Part shown: positions 53,222 to 61,558 of the stretch, piece by piece
Layout of the letters: each line of letters starts with the position of its first letter
How positions within the stretch are numbered: the stretch's first letter is position 1
NCBI GenBank assembly: GCA_963748095.1
Contig: CAVVIO010000038.1
Span: forward strand, 4,638 to 68,637
Source: CAVVIO01 sp963748095
Lineage (GTDB): Bacteria > Bacteroidota > Bacteroidia > Bacteroidales > UBA10428
Reading direction: 5' to 3'
DNA: 64,000 nucleotides
Position numbers and translations under genes: made by a program
Notes under the pieces: generated by a model
The model's database searches: none
The model's input: the letters and a program-made list of their open reading frames with translations, nothing else
What the model was told of the DNA's origin: nothing

Positions 53222-54040
53222 TCAGTACTTTACATACTTTTTGTAAATCTTATATGAAGCACGTGACATTTTCCAAATTTTTTTGTTAGGCACCCTATTA
53301 ATTGCAGCATGATATTGATGATTTACTATGATAGATGGTTCATAGTAGATTTGAAGATTTTTACTTGCAAGTTGTTTACTAAGAAACAATTCTTCACCCA
53401 TCAAAAATGAAGGTGACCATAAAATATCAAAATATTTAAAAAAAAGCGGTCCCAAAATATAACATGCTCCATGCCCTGAAAAAATGTTTCGCCCAATTCT
53501 ATGTTGTTCATGATCTTTCCTTGAAGTAAATTTTTTAGTGATCTCAGCCAATTTTTTAATAACTATTGCAAAAAAATAATTAGAAAAATATACATTATAT
53601 ACTATTTGCCTAAATTTACTTATTTTATTAATTACATGCGGGTTTTGATATTCTCCGTCTAGGGTTATAATATTTGGAGAAATTACAGCATTTTTCTTAA
53701 ATTTATCTAAATTTCTCTCTATTAAATCAATAAAATTAATTGGAAATAGCAAGTCATTATTGCCAACTAAAATATATTCTATATCATTATAGTTATTTCT
53801 TAAATACTTAATACCATAATTTAACCCATTGAAATAACCCACATTGATATCATTATATATGATAAAAACATTGGGGTATTCATTTTTAATTGTATCTAAT
53901 AAATCAATTTCTTTTTGATCTGAATTGTTATCAACAATCACGATAAAACCCTTATCCAAATTATTATCAAATTTAATTGATCTTACAGCATCTATTGTGA
54001 CTTTAGAATTATTGAAATTTGTAAATACAAAGCCTATCTT
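53222..54040 (-). CDS. Glycosyltransferase family 2
   Basis: GT-A transferase of about 272 residues from ATG 54040 (MKIGFVFTNFNNSKVTID); a longer frame to 54100 would run into the gene upstream. It has VIVDNNSDQKE, NVGYFNGLNYGIKYL and the DxD-like VGNNDLLFPINF. The C-terminal segment FKYFDILWSPSFLMGEELFLSKQLASK holds the catalytic acidic residue region. Rhamnosyltransferase-like in style; donor not determinable. Confidence 0.87.
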   Translation of the reverse strand, partial: KIGFVFTNFNNSKVTIDAVRSIKFDNNLDKGFIVIVDNNSDQKEIDLLDTIKNEYPNVFIIYNDINVGYFNGLNYGIKYLRNNYNDIEYILVGNNDLLFPINFIDLIERNLDKFKKNAVISPNIITLDGEYQNPHVINKISKFRQIVYNVYFSNYFFAIVIKKLAEITKKFTSRKDHEQHRIGRNIFSGHGACYILGPLFFKYFDILWSPSFLMGEELFLSKQLASKNLQIYYEPSIIVNHQYHAAINRVPNKKIWKMSRASYKIYKKYVKY

Positions 54041-54056
54041 CATTATAAAATTCTTT

Positions 54057-54947
54057 TTAAGATAAAAATTTTCTTTTTTTTGATGAATAAAAAATCCCAT
54101 CTAATATACCCTTAAAACTTGAATACATCTTTATCTTCTTTTTACTTTCTATAAATAGAATGTGAATCAAAGACATAAAAAAGAAGTAATTTTTCTTTGC
54201 AATAAAATACGGAAATTTAAATATATACTCTTTACTAATAATAATATGATTTCTTGCTTTATAATATCTTCGAACACTATTATGATTTGAAGAAATTAGC
54301 ATAAATCCCTTAAATCGCTTTATAATAGGATCTCCGGCTTTATGTACCATTCCCCATTCCCTTGTAATTAATGAAACTTTACCATTTTTTCTCAGTCTTA
54401 ATGAATACTCCAAATCTACATCGTCAATAAAAAGATCTTCTCTGAACCCCCCTATCTCAATACATGTTTTAATTGATATCAAACAACCGGAAGTAATTAA
54501 GTAGTCTCTTTCACAATACATTTTATTATTCGGTAACTGATAATAACTATCTGATTTTAAACCTGAAAAATTAACTCCAATTGCTCCAATTTTTTGCTTT
54601 TCCGGATACGAAAAATATACCTCAGATATAATTTCCATTATATTTTGAAATGGCATTGAATCCTGATCAAAAGTAATTACCCAATCATAATTCATTTTTT
54701 TTGCCTGCACTACTCCCTGATTTAGTGCTTTTGCAATTCCATAATTTTCTTTATTGAGCATTAATATTATATTTTCCTTTTCGGAGTATTTTATCAATGC
54801 GCTTAGGACCTGTTGGTTTGAATTATTATCAACAATTATAATTTTGTCGACCTGGCTTTTAATATTTGCTATTAAATTATATAACTCAGCACTAGGATTA
54901 TATGTAACGATTAGACATCCGATATGCTTTTTATTAATTAAATTCAT
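54057..54947 (-). CDS. Glycosyltransferase family 2, rhamnosyltransferase-like
   Basis: GT-A transferase of about 296 residues from ATG 54947 (MNLINKKHIGCLIVTYNPS); a longer frame starts at 55004. Motifs: IIIVDNNSNQQVLSALI, NYGIAKALNQGV, WVITFDQDSMP (DxD), SGCLISIKTCIEIGGFREDLFIDDVDLEYSLRLRKNGK. The pattern FDQDS and DDVDLEY matches RfbF-like rhamnosyltransferases. Ends 17 bases before the next GT2 start. Confidence 0.88.
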   Translation of the reverse strand: MNLINKKHIGCLIVTYNPSAELYNLIANIKSQVDKIIIVDNNSNQQVLSALIKYSEKENIILMLNKENYGIAKALNQGVVQAKKMNYDWVITFDQDSMPFQNIMEIISEVYFSYPEKQKIGAIGVNFSGLKSDSYYQLPNNKMYCERDYLITSGCLISIKTCIEIGGFREDLFIDDVDLEYSLRLRKNGKVSLITREWGMVHKAGDPIIKRFKGFMLISSNHNSVRRYYKARNHIIISKEYIFKFPYFIAKKNYFFFMSLIHILFIESKKKIKMYSSFKGILDGIFYSSKKRKFLS

Positions 54948-55015
54948 CAAATTGTAAGTAAAATTACAAATATTTAACTCGTTAATAAACAACACCTTTA
55001 ACAAAAAAGGTTATG

Positions 55016-56050
55016 TTATGTAAAATACCCATTAAGCAATTTTACATAAAAAAGATTTAAACTTAAAAATGCTAATCCAATTCCTATAATAACTAACGAT
55101 GCCAAATATTTTTGCTTTATTATAGAATATAAATAAGGTATCAAAATAATCTCTACCACCATCATTAATTCACTTGTTCTTGAACTAATTGCCGGAATAT
55201 TAGCAAATGCTACGTAAGCAAATAATGATATGATATAAATCTTTAGAAGAATGACCGTATAAGTATGATCTTCAACAATCAATTTCCACTTCCATAATAA
55301 AAGATAAGCAAGCAAACATCGTGAAAGATGTAAATAATTAAAAACATTTATCTGTTTATCTATTGATGCATAATAACTATAGGATCCAATTTTTAATTGT
55401 ATTAAACGAATTGGGATATATTTAACAAAAAATAGAACATTAATATGAGAAAAATAGATTATGTAAGATATCGGTATCAAAAGTGAATATATGTATATAT
55501 TTAACTTATTCCCATTTAAAAAATACAGTGGGAAAATAATTATTGCGGAATAATGAAAAAAGAATGCTAAAGTAGCCAAAACAAGAAATTCCCCAAGTTT
55601 CTTTTGATGAATTAGGGGAATACAAAGAAGTAACAAACCGGAGGCTACCCCTGCTCTTATTTGTGTCATTTCATGAAGAAGAAAATATCCACTAAAGTAA
55701 ATTAGAACAGAAAAAAGTTGTAAGTCTGTTAATTTATTTATTGCATAAAATTTCAAAAAAACACCAAGCAAAGCATAAACTACAAATAAATAGAAACTTG
55801 AACCGGTAAATTGATTTACAATTTTTGCTATAATAATAAATGTTGGCTCTACCCTGAACCAATTATGTTTTAATACTAAATTGAAATATTTTATGTATCC
55901 ATCGTAATCTTTATCAACAGCACTATTTCTGAAAGCTGTAACTAGAAATAATAGAATTCCACAAAAAACAAAATAGGAATAATTTAGTTTCTTGTTATTA
56001 AAAATAATAAACAATGTAATTACCAAGAAAATCAAGAAATAGAAAAACAT
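55016..56050 (-). CDS. EpsG family membrane protein (probable polymerase)
   Basis: Integral membrane protein of 344 residues, about nine helices. The EpsG signature is present: VTAFRNSAVDKDYDGYIKYFN near the N-terminus, RVEPTFIIIAKIVN, and the central MTQIRAGVASGLLLLCIPLIHQKK with the conserved R. The FFHYSAIIIFPLYFL segment follows. EpsG-type proteins act as exopolysaccharide polymerases. This is one of three polymerase or ligase-like genes in the locus. Confidence 0.87.
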   Translation of the reverse strand: MFFYFLIFLVITLFIIFNNKKLNYSYFVFCGILLFLVTAFRNSAVDKDYDGYIKYFNLVLKHNWFRVEPTFIIIAKIVNQFTGSSFYLFVVYALLGVFLKFYAINKLTDLQLFSVLIYFSGYFLLHEMTQIRAGVASGLLLLCIPLIHQKKLGEFLVLATLAFFFHYSAIIIFPLYFLNGNKLNIYIYSLLIPISYIIYFSHINVLFFVKYIPIRLIQLKIGSYSYYASIDKQINVFNYLHLSRCLLAYLLLWKWKLIVEDHTYTVILLKIYIISLFAYVAFANIPAISSRTSELMMVVEIILIPYLYSIIKQKYLASLVIIGIGLAFLSLNLFYVKLLNGYFT

Positions 56051-56339
56051 TTATCCAATTTCATAAATGAAAAAACATATCAAAAGTACTTTAAAAATTA
56101 TAAATCAAACAAAACTTAATAAAATTCAAAATAATCGTTAAATTAACCATAAACCAACTTTAAAGCTTTCATCCAAACTTTGATTATTTTCCCTTACTTC
56201 CGAATTTTTATATACAACTATAATTATCTAGAAATAACTTGCTCTTAGAACATTAGAGCTAAGGGCAAAAACTTTATATACCCTTAATGGAAATAATACT
56301 TAGAATAATAAATGTGAAACTGGCAAAAATAATTTTCAT
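56051..56339. other. AT-rich spacer within the polysaccharide locus
   Basis: Nearly 290 bases between EpsG and the DUF616 gene, with no gene or strong hairpin. It is one of the larger gaps in an otherwise tight run, so a secondary promoter for the left part is possible. Confidence 0.4.
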
Positions 56340-57074
56340 TTAATCAAAATAAAAAAGCTTATTTATTCTTATTAATAAGACAATTTTAAGCTTTTGAAAA
56401 AACGATTCAGTATGTTCAGAAAATTTTAATCCTGGATGATTTCTCACAGATATACCTTTAGGCATCAATTCAGCACATTTAATATTATGTTTCCAAAGTT
56501 GATATACTAAACTTAGTTGATCTCTTTTAGAATATTTTAAATATAAATTCCACCAATTTTCATTTAGTTGTATCAACTTTGGATTATTATGTTCCCTGAA
56601 AATAATATTATTTTCATAAAGCCCATAATTTTTTGGGAAATTATTGCTTTTCAAAAAATTAACTTGTTTTTTAATAGTTTTCCATATATCTAAGCCTCCC
56701 AAAATACATATTCTTGCTTCCTGATAAATACAATCTCGAAAAGGATGAGGATTTATTGATATAATAGTCTCATCATCAATAAGTTCGTTAATTCTATTCT
56801 CAAACAAGTTGTTTTTTATCTGAATGTTAGAATCAATCCATAAACTATACCTATATTCTGACAATACTAAATGTGGGTTTATTTTAACAAATCTTGAAAG
56901 ACGTGTCTTGTTTCTATGCTTAAATGGTATTGGTTTGATTTTCCATATTTGGTAATTTTCTTGTTGTAGATTATTCGAGAAACAAATATAGTCCCATCCT
57001 TTTATTACATAATCAGGGTCCTTTAGATAATCATAATTTCCAACAAGTGAAGTATATACTACTTTGTTATACAT
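56340..57074 (-). CDS. DUF616 glycosyltransferase-like protein
   Basis: Protein of 244 residues. It has KVVYTSLVGNYDYLKDP at the N-terminus, WDYICFSNN, a basic NKTRLSRFVKINPHLVL, then SLWIDSNIQIKNN (a DxN/DxD-like motif) and HPFRDCIYQEA. This is the pattern of the DUF616 family, proteins with a GT-A-like fold found in polysaccharide loci. It is probably a glycosyltransferase; donor and acceptor are unknown. Confidence 0.8.
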   Translation of the reverse strand: MYNKVVYTSLVGNYDYLKDPDYVIKGWDYICFSNNLQQENYQIWKIKPIPFKHRNKTRLSRFVKINPHLVLSEYRYSLWIDSNIQIKNNLFENRINELIDDETIISINPHPFRDCIYQEARICILGGLDIWKTIKKQVNFLKSNNFPKNYGLYENNIIFREHNNPKLIQLNENWWNLYLKYSKRDQLSLVYQLWKHNIKCAELMPKGISVRNHPGLKFSEHTESFFQKLKIVLLIRINKLFYFD

Positions 57075-57204
57075 TATCTGACAAGTTTATTATTTTGTTT
57101 GACTTTATTTTTAATCTATGATTTATTGTTCGAGGAAATTGGTAATTGTAAAATAATCTTATCGAATACTTTTAACTTTTGAAAAGTTATATGTAACAAA
57201 ATTT

Positions 57205-58167
57205 TTACAATGCTTCTTTAGAAAAAATCTTTTTATGTACTTTATTAAATGCTATTCTGATCCCATTTATGATACAGTATAATAGCATATTATATTTTAT
57301 CAATTTTAAAAGTTGTGTTATTCCAATTTTTTTTTGATTGAAAAATGCCCCAAGTACTAAATCAGAATAAATGAACCTCATCCGTGTTCTCCAAATTACT
57401 GATTGATATTTTTTAACTTTCTTTTTTAGGTGAACATATACCGAATCAATCCATTCAAGATTCTCTAACGTCTTATTTAAAGCTTTTATTTTACTTTCAT
57501 TAACGCGGGTCAAGTTCCACTGACCAACTATTTTATTCCATATAATAACATTTCCATCTAAAGCCAATCGAAGAATTGATTCTTTATCTGATGAAATTAT
57601 ATCACATCGAAAAAAATTGTGCTTTATTGCCTTTGTCCGATTATAAATTGTTGTGAGATGAGAAAATTCATATTTTTTATTTAATTCAAGAACAAATTCC
57701 ACCCCGCTAATAAAAAGAATATTTCCCTTTATTCGATGAGTTTGTTTTATAATTTCATCGTTCTTATTATATTGTTTACATGCAACTAGCATATCTGCAT
57801 TTTTTTCAGATTCTCTATATTTGTTAAAAAAACATATGGATTCCTTTATGAAGTTATCATCTGTTAATTTATCATCACCATCTACATTTATAACATATTC
57901 TCCATTAGCCAGGTCATATAAGGATTTTCTATAATTGGCAACTCTTCCTAAGTTTAGTGGATTTCTAAAGTAATTAATTCTTTTATCCGTTAAATATTTT
58001 CTACAAATTTCTTCAGTAGAATCACTGGAACAATCATCTGAAATTATTATTTCAATGTTTTCATATGTTTGAGATAATGCACTATCTATAGCATTCTCAA
58101 GTATGTCAGCTTGATTATAGGTGGGTATTAATATTGAAACTAAAGGAGTTGTATTGTCAATATTCAT
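57205..58167 (-). CDS. Glycosyltransferase family 2
   Basis: GT-A transferase of 320 residues: VSILIPTYNQADILENAIDSALSQTYENIEIIISDDCSSD, NLGRVANYRKSL and the DxD motif INVDGDDKLTD. The long C-terminal region (about 200-320) ends with a hydrophobic, basic segment that may touch the membrane. Specificity unknown. Confidence 0.88.
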   Translation of the reverse strand: MNIDNTTPLVSILIPTYNQADILENAIDSALSQTYENIEIIISDDCSSDSTEEICRKYLTDKRINYFRNPLNLGRVANYRKSLYDLANGEYVINVDGDDKLTDDNFIKESICFFNKYRESEKNADMLVACKQYNKNDEIIKQTHRIKGNILFISGVEFVLELNKKYEFSHLTTIYNRTKAIKHNFFRCDIISSDKESILRLALDGNVIIWNKIVGQWNLTRVNESKIKALNKTLENLEWIDSVYVHLKKKVKKYQSVIWRTRMRFIYSDLVLGAFFNQKKIGITQLLKLIKYNMLLYCIINGIRIAFNKVHKKIFSKEAL

Positions 58168-58262
58168 AAATATATGTGTCGAAAAATTAAAAAAACCTTT
58201 TTATCAATTTATAAAATTGAAAATAATTGTTTTACAATTATTCAGAAAATAAATTATTAATA

Positions 58263-59771
58263 CTATAAAAACCTTAGTTTTTGTTTAATCATCATTGCTT
58301 CTTCAGTTTTAATTAAAACAGATATAGCCACATAAATAAAAACACATAACAGTAATAAACATATCTGATAAATTTCATTTTTTATTTTATCATAGAAAAT
58401 AATTACTGGTAAAATAGCTATTCCAAAAGAAAATAAACTTTTAAATAATGTATTAAAGAACTTATTCAAAAATAAACCTTTCATTTTAATGATTAATAAA
58501 GAAAAATTTGTTAAGAATGAGAATAAATAAAACACAACAAAAGAAATAGGGATTGCATAAATATCAAATTTATTAATGGTTAATCTGATTGTTAATAAAT
58601 AAATAAGAATAGCAGGAATTGAAACTAACATAGGAGTTATTGTGTTTTTAAGACTGTAAAATACCTTACCAACGATTTCTCCCAGTGCGGCAGGAAAAAG
58701 AGCAAGAATATAAATTGATAATAACTTAGACGTAACAATAGTATTATTACTTGTAAATGAACCTCTTTCAAGAATTGTTTTTACAAAAGGATAATTATAA
58801 AAAAAAATTATCCCAACTATTGGGATACATAAAAACAAAATAAACCTTAGGTTCTTCCCGATTAATATTTTTAATTCATAAAAGTTTTTACTAGAACTTA
58901 AGCCAGACATTACAGGAAAATAAGCAAGGCTTATTCCCGAGGCAACAATTATTGGTATAATACGGAAAAGTTTATATGCATATCCTAAACTTGAAATTGT
59001 TCCTTGTGATAATTCAGAAGCAAAATATTTTTCTATTATTGGAAAACTCCTGGTTAAAATCATGCTAATTGCAAGGGGTGCCATAACTTTGTAGAAGTCT
59101 ATCAAATGATTTTTTTTTATCTGAAAATTAAAAAAATATCTGATCCTATGCTTTTTATCAAAAACAATCCCTGCAACCAGAATAAGCAATTGAACAAGAC
59201 TACCTGATATACTTGCGTAGACCAAGCTATAGACATTTACTTTATTTGATAAAATAATAATAAATAAAATTGTAAGGGAAGGTATTATTAACCGGCTTGC
59301 TATTGACAATAAAAACCGCTGCTGGGAAAAATATAGACTAATTATTAATTCATTTAAACAGGTTAAAAATATCACACTGACCTGAATTCTCATCAAGGAG
59401 ACTATTAAGCCGTTTAATTCTTGATGAAATCCAGGAAATAATCTTATAATCATCGGCCTGGCAAATACGAAAATAATTAAACTCATGAAAACACTTAATA
59501 AAACATTAAGGTTTAGCATTGAGCTGATAATTTTCCATTTTTTGCTACCAACAAGTTTTAAACCTGAAATAAATGGTATAAAGGTTACATTAAGTCCACC
59601 AACAAATACACTTTGAATGAAAAACGGTACTGATATTGCCGTTAAGTAGGCGTCCATATCTTTGCTAACGCCAAAATATGCAGCTATAAACACATTTGAT
59701 AAAAAAGCTAATATTAATGAAAACACATTTAATACAGTTATAATAAATGTGTTTTTCAGGTTTGAATTCAT
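58263..59771 (-). CDS. MurJ-like lipid flippase
   Basis: Integral membrane protein of 502 residues with about 14 helices. The MviN/MurJ pattern is clear: FIAAYFGVSKDMDAYLTAISVPFFIQSVF, GGLNVTFIPFISGL, ASELSQGTISSLGYAYKLFRIIPIIVASGISLAYFPVMS, and the TILERGSFT loop. A single MurJ is normally essential for lipid II; copies inside glycan loci usually serve the local polysaccharide. It is the third flippase-like gene in the region. Confidence 0.87.
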   Translation of the reverse strand: MNSNLKNTFIITVLNVFSLILAFLSNVFIAAYFGVSKDMDAYLTAISVPFFIQSVFVGGLNVTFIPFISGLKLVGSKKWKIISSMLNLNVLLSVFMSLIIFVFARPMIIRLFPGFHQELNGLIVSLMRIQVSVIFLTCLNELIISLYFSQQRFLLSIASRLIIPSLTILFIIILSNKVNVYSLVYASISGSLVQLLILVAGIVFDKKHRIRYFFNFQIKKNHLIDFYKVMAPLAISMILTRSFPIIEKYFASELSQGTISSLGYAYKLFRIIPIIVASGISLAYFPVMSGLSSSKNFYELKILIGKNLRFILFLCIPIVGIIFFYNYPFVKTILERGSFTSNNTIVTSKLLSIYILALFPAALGEIVGKVFYSLKNTITPMLVSIPAILIYLLTIRLTINKFDIYAIPISFVVFYLFSFLTNFSLLIIKMKGLFLNKFFNTLFKSLFSFGIAILPVIIFYDKIKNEIYQICLLLLCVFIYVAISVLIKTEEAMMIKQKLRFL

Positions 59772-59780
59772 TTAGTTAAT

Positions 59781-60794
59781 TTATACTGGTTTTGCATAAA
59801 CCGTCATTCTACTTGTCTTTCCTAATATAGATAAAAATTCATGAACTAAACGAATTAAATATCTTCTCATGTATTTATTTGATATGATTTTTTTAATCCA
59901 TTTTACATTTTTTCCATAAGAAATCATGAAATCAAGTGGCCGTATAATATCATTTTCAGAAAAGTGATAATAAAATTTAATCTCTTTAAATCCACTTGCT
60001 TCCAGATGTTTTTTTAGAGTTTTTGGCGTAAAATGAGTAATATGTACAGGTAAATGCAAATTATATCCAAATTTCTTATAAATTTTTTGCTCTATACCAG
60101 CAAAATTTGGAACAAGAATAATTAATTCTCCGGTAGGTTTTAACAGTTTATATGTCTTTTTTAAAACCTCTAAAGGAAAATAAAAATGTTCTAAGGTCAT
60201 TCGCAGCGTAATCACATCGAATTTATATAGCGCATCTAATTCTTCAACATTTTTTACTGCAATATCTAATCCAAGTTTATTAATCCCAAATTCTGCAGCT
60301 TTTGTATTCATTTCAATACCTTTCACTTTCCATCCTAAGTGTTTCATTTCATACATAAAACTACCATAGGAACATCCGATATCTAACATCAAACCTTCTT
60401 TTACAAAATCTGGTATTCCAACTCTTCTTAATTTATTTCTTCTATAAAAAAGAATAATTTTTTCACCTACATTAAGAGATTTATCAATACCATTATATTC
60501 ATAACCTAAATATTTTGAATACATAGGATAAATTTTCTTATTAAATTTTGATTCAACATCGGGGATTTCAGGTTGGTAATAATGTGAATCATCTGGATAA
60601 AAAAAAGATATTGATTCCTTTTTAGGTCGTGGATTAGTATACACCAACCCACAATTCTTGCATTTAACAATTGAAAAACTTCCTTCGATATGGTTAATCC
60701 AGTCAGGTGCAGATAGCAATAATTTATACTCTGTCGCTCCACAAAAATCACAAGGTACAAATTCTAATTTTTCAACCATTGATACGTTAGTCAT
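59781..60794 (-). CDS. Class I SAM methyltransferase with N-terminal zinc ribbon
   Basis: Protein of 337-339 residues. Two CxxC pairs at the start (VPCDFCGATEY and VKCKNCGLVYTNPRP) form a probable zinc ribbon. The SAM-binding motif I is LMLDIGCSYGSFMYEM, then GIEMN (motif II) and FDVITLRMTLEHF (motif IV). Proteins like this methylate sugars or glycan ends in surface polysaccharide loci. First gene of the - strand locus, with a good promoter about 70 bases upstream. Starts at 60794 or 60800 are equally possible. Confidence 0.87.
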   Translation of the reverse strand: MTNVSMVEKLEFVPCDFCGATEYKLLLSAPDWINHIEGSFSIVKCKNCGLVYTNPRPKKESISFFYPDDSHYYQPEIPDVESKFNKKIYPMYSKYLGYEYNGIDKSLNVGEKIILFYRRNKLRRVGIPDFVKEGLMLDIGCSYGSFMYEMKHLGWKVKGIEMNTKAAEFGINKLGLDIAVKNVEELDALYKFDVITLRMTLEHFYFPLEVLKKTYKLLKPTGELIILVPNFAGIEQKIYKKFGYNLHLPVHITHFTPKTLKKHLEASGFKEIKFYYHFSENDIIRPLDFMISYGKNVKWIKKIISNKYMRRYLIRLVHEFLSILGKTSRMTVYAKPV

Positions 60795-60863
60795 CTTCAT
60801 TTACATATTATATTCTAACTTACCATTTCACAGATTGAGTAAGTCTTATGCTAAGTTACATTT

Positions 60864-60894
60864 CAAAATTATTCACATTATACTGATGAGACAA
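60864..60894 (-). promoter_or_regulatory. Promoter of the main polysaccharide operon
   Basis: On the - strand TTG (60892-60894), a spacer of 20 bases, then TAATTTTG (60864-60871), a full match of the Bacteroidota -7 box and an acceptable -33. It lies about 70 bases before the methyltransferase start and heads about 24 kb of co-oriented genes. Confidence 0.6.
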
Positions 60895-60985
60895 GGACAT
60901 CGCCATCACTTGGTTTAAACACTAATCTTTTATAATTATGTTTTTACATATATTTTTCATATAATTTATCAATGCTCCCCCATCA

Positions 60986-61015
60986 AAACAAAAACCCCAA
61001 CCAATTCAGTTGAGG
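60986..61015 (-). terminator. Terminator of gcvH
   Basis: On the - strand CCTCAAC (61009-61015) pairs with GTTGGGG (60995-61001) with one G-T wobble and is followed by a T-rich tract. The wobble pairs only in the - strand transcript, which supports this direction. It separates gcvH from the polysaccharide operon. Confidence 0.7.
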
Positions 61016-61038
61016 TAAGTATTTTATTAAATAATCAT

Positions 61039-61419
61039 TTACGCATTAATCAGTTTCTCATATGCGTCGGCATCCAGCAAGTCATCAAGCTGTGAGGGAT
61101 CATCCATACTGATCTTAATTAACCAGCCTTCCCCATAGGGATCTTTGTTTACCTGGTCGGGAGCATCTTCCAGGGCCTGGTTAATTTCCAGTACTTTTCC
61201 TGCTACCGGCATAAACAGGTCGGAAACGGTTTTTACCGCCTCGATGGTACCAAACACTTCTTCTTTTTCCAGTTGCTCTCCTTCGGTTTCTATTTCAATA
61301 AAAACAATATCTCCCAATTCGCCCTGGGCATAATCGGTGACGCCTACATATGCTTCTTTACCCTCTGATCGTATCCATTCATGATCTTTGGTGTACTTCA
61401 GGTTACCCGGAATATTCAT
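61039..61419 (-). CDS. gcvH: Glycine cleavage system H protein
   Basis: Lipoyl carrier of 126 residues that shuttles the aminomethyl group between the P, T and L proteins. The lipoylated lysine is in FGTIEAVKTVSDLFMPVAGKV, near residue 63. The opening YTKDHEWIRSEG and the tail GEGWLIKISMDDPSQLDDLLDADAYEKLI are canonical. No P or T genes are in the window. A TAACTTTG box lies 35 bases upstream. Its glycine substrate links loosely to the threonine-to-glycine pair at 9209-11438. Confidence 0.96.
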   Translation of the reverse strand: MNIPGNLKYTKDHEWIRSEGKEAYVGVTDYAQGELGDIVFIEIETEGEQLEKEEVFGTIEAVKTVSDLFMPVAGKVLEINQALEDAPDQVNKDPYGEGWLIKISMDDPSQLDDLLDADAYEKLINA

Positions 61420-61453
61420 AATTTTAAACAGGTTATATAGTTAATAATGCTTC

Positions 61454-61461
61454 CAAAGTTA
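61454..61461 (-). promoter_or_regulatory. -7 promoter box of gcvH
   Basis: Reads TAACTTTG on the - strand, a full TAnnTTTG match, 35 bases before the gcvH start, between sprA and gcvH. It argues for independent transcription. Confidence 0.5.
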
Positions 61462-61558
61462 CATTTTTTGGTTTATAAAACCATGATGATTGTTATTTCC
61501 GTTTTAATAGTTTTTCAACTTATTCCCTGTCCGGCAATAATTCAAAATGCCAGTCCAT

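Noticed and set aside
58263..59771. Housekeeping murJ for peptidoglycan
   Set aside because: It lies inside the glycan operon and is AT-rich like its neighbours; a local flippase role is more likely, though not excluded.
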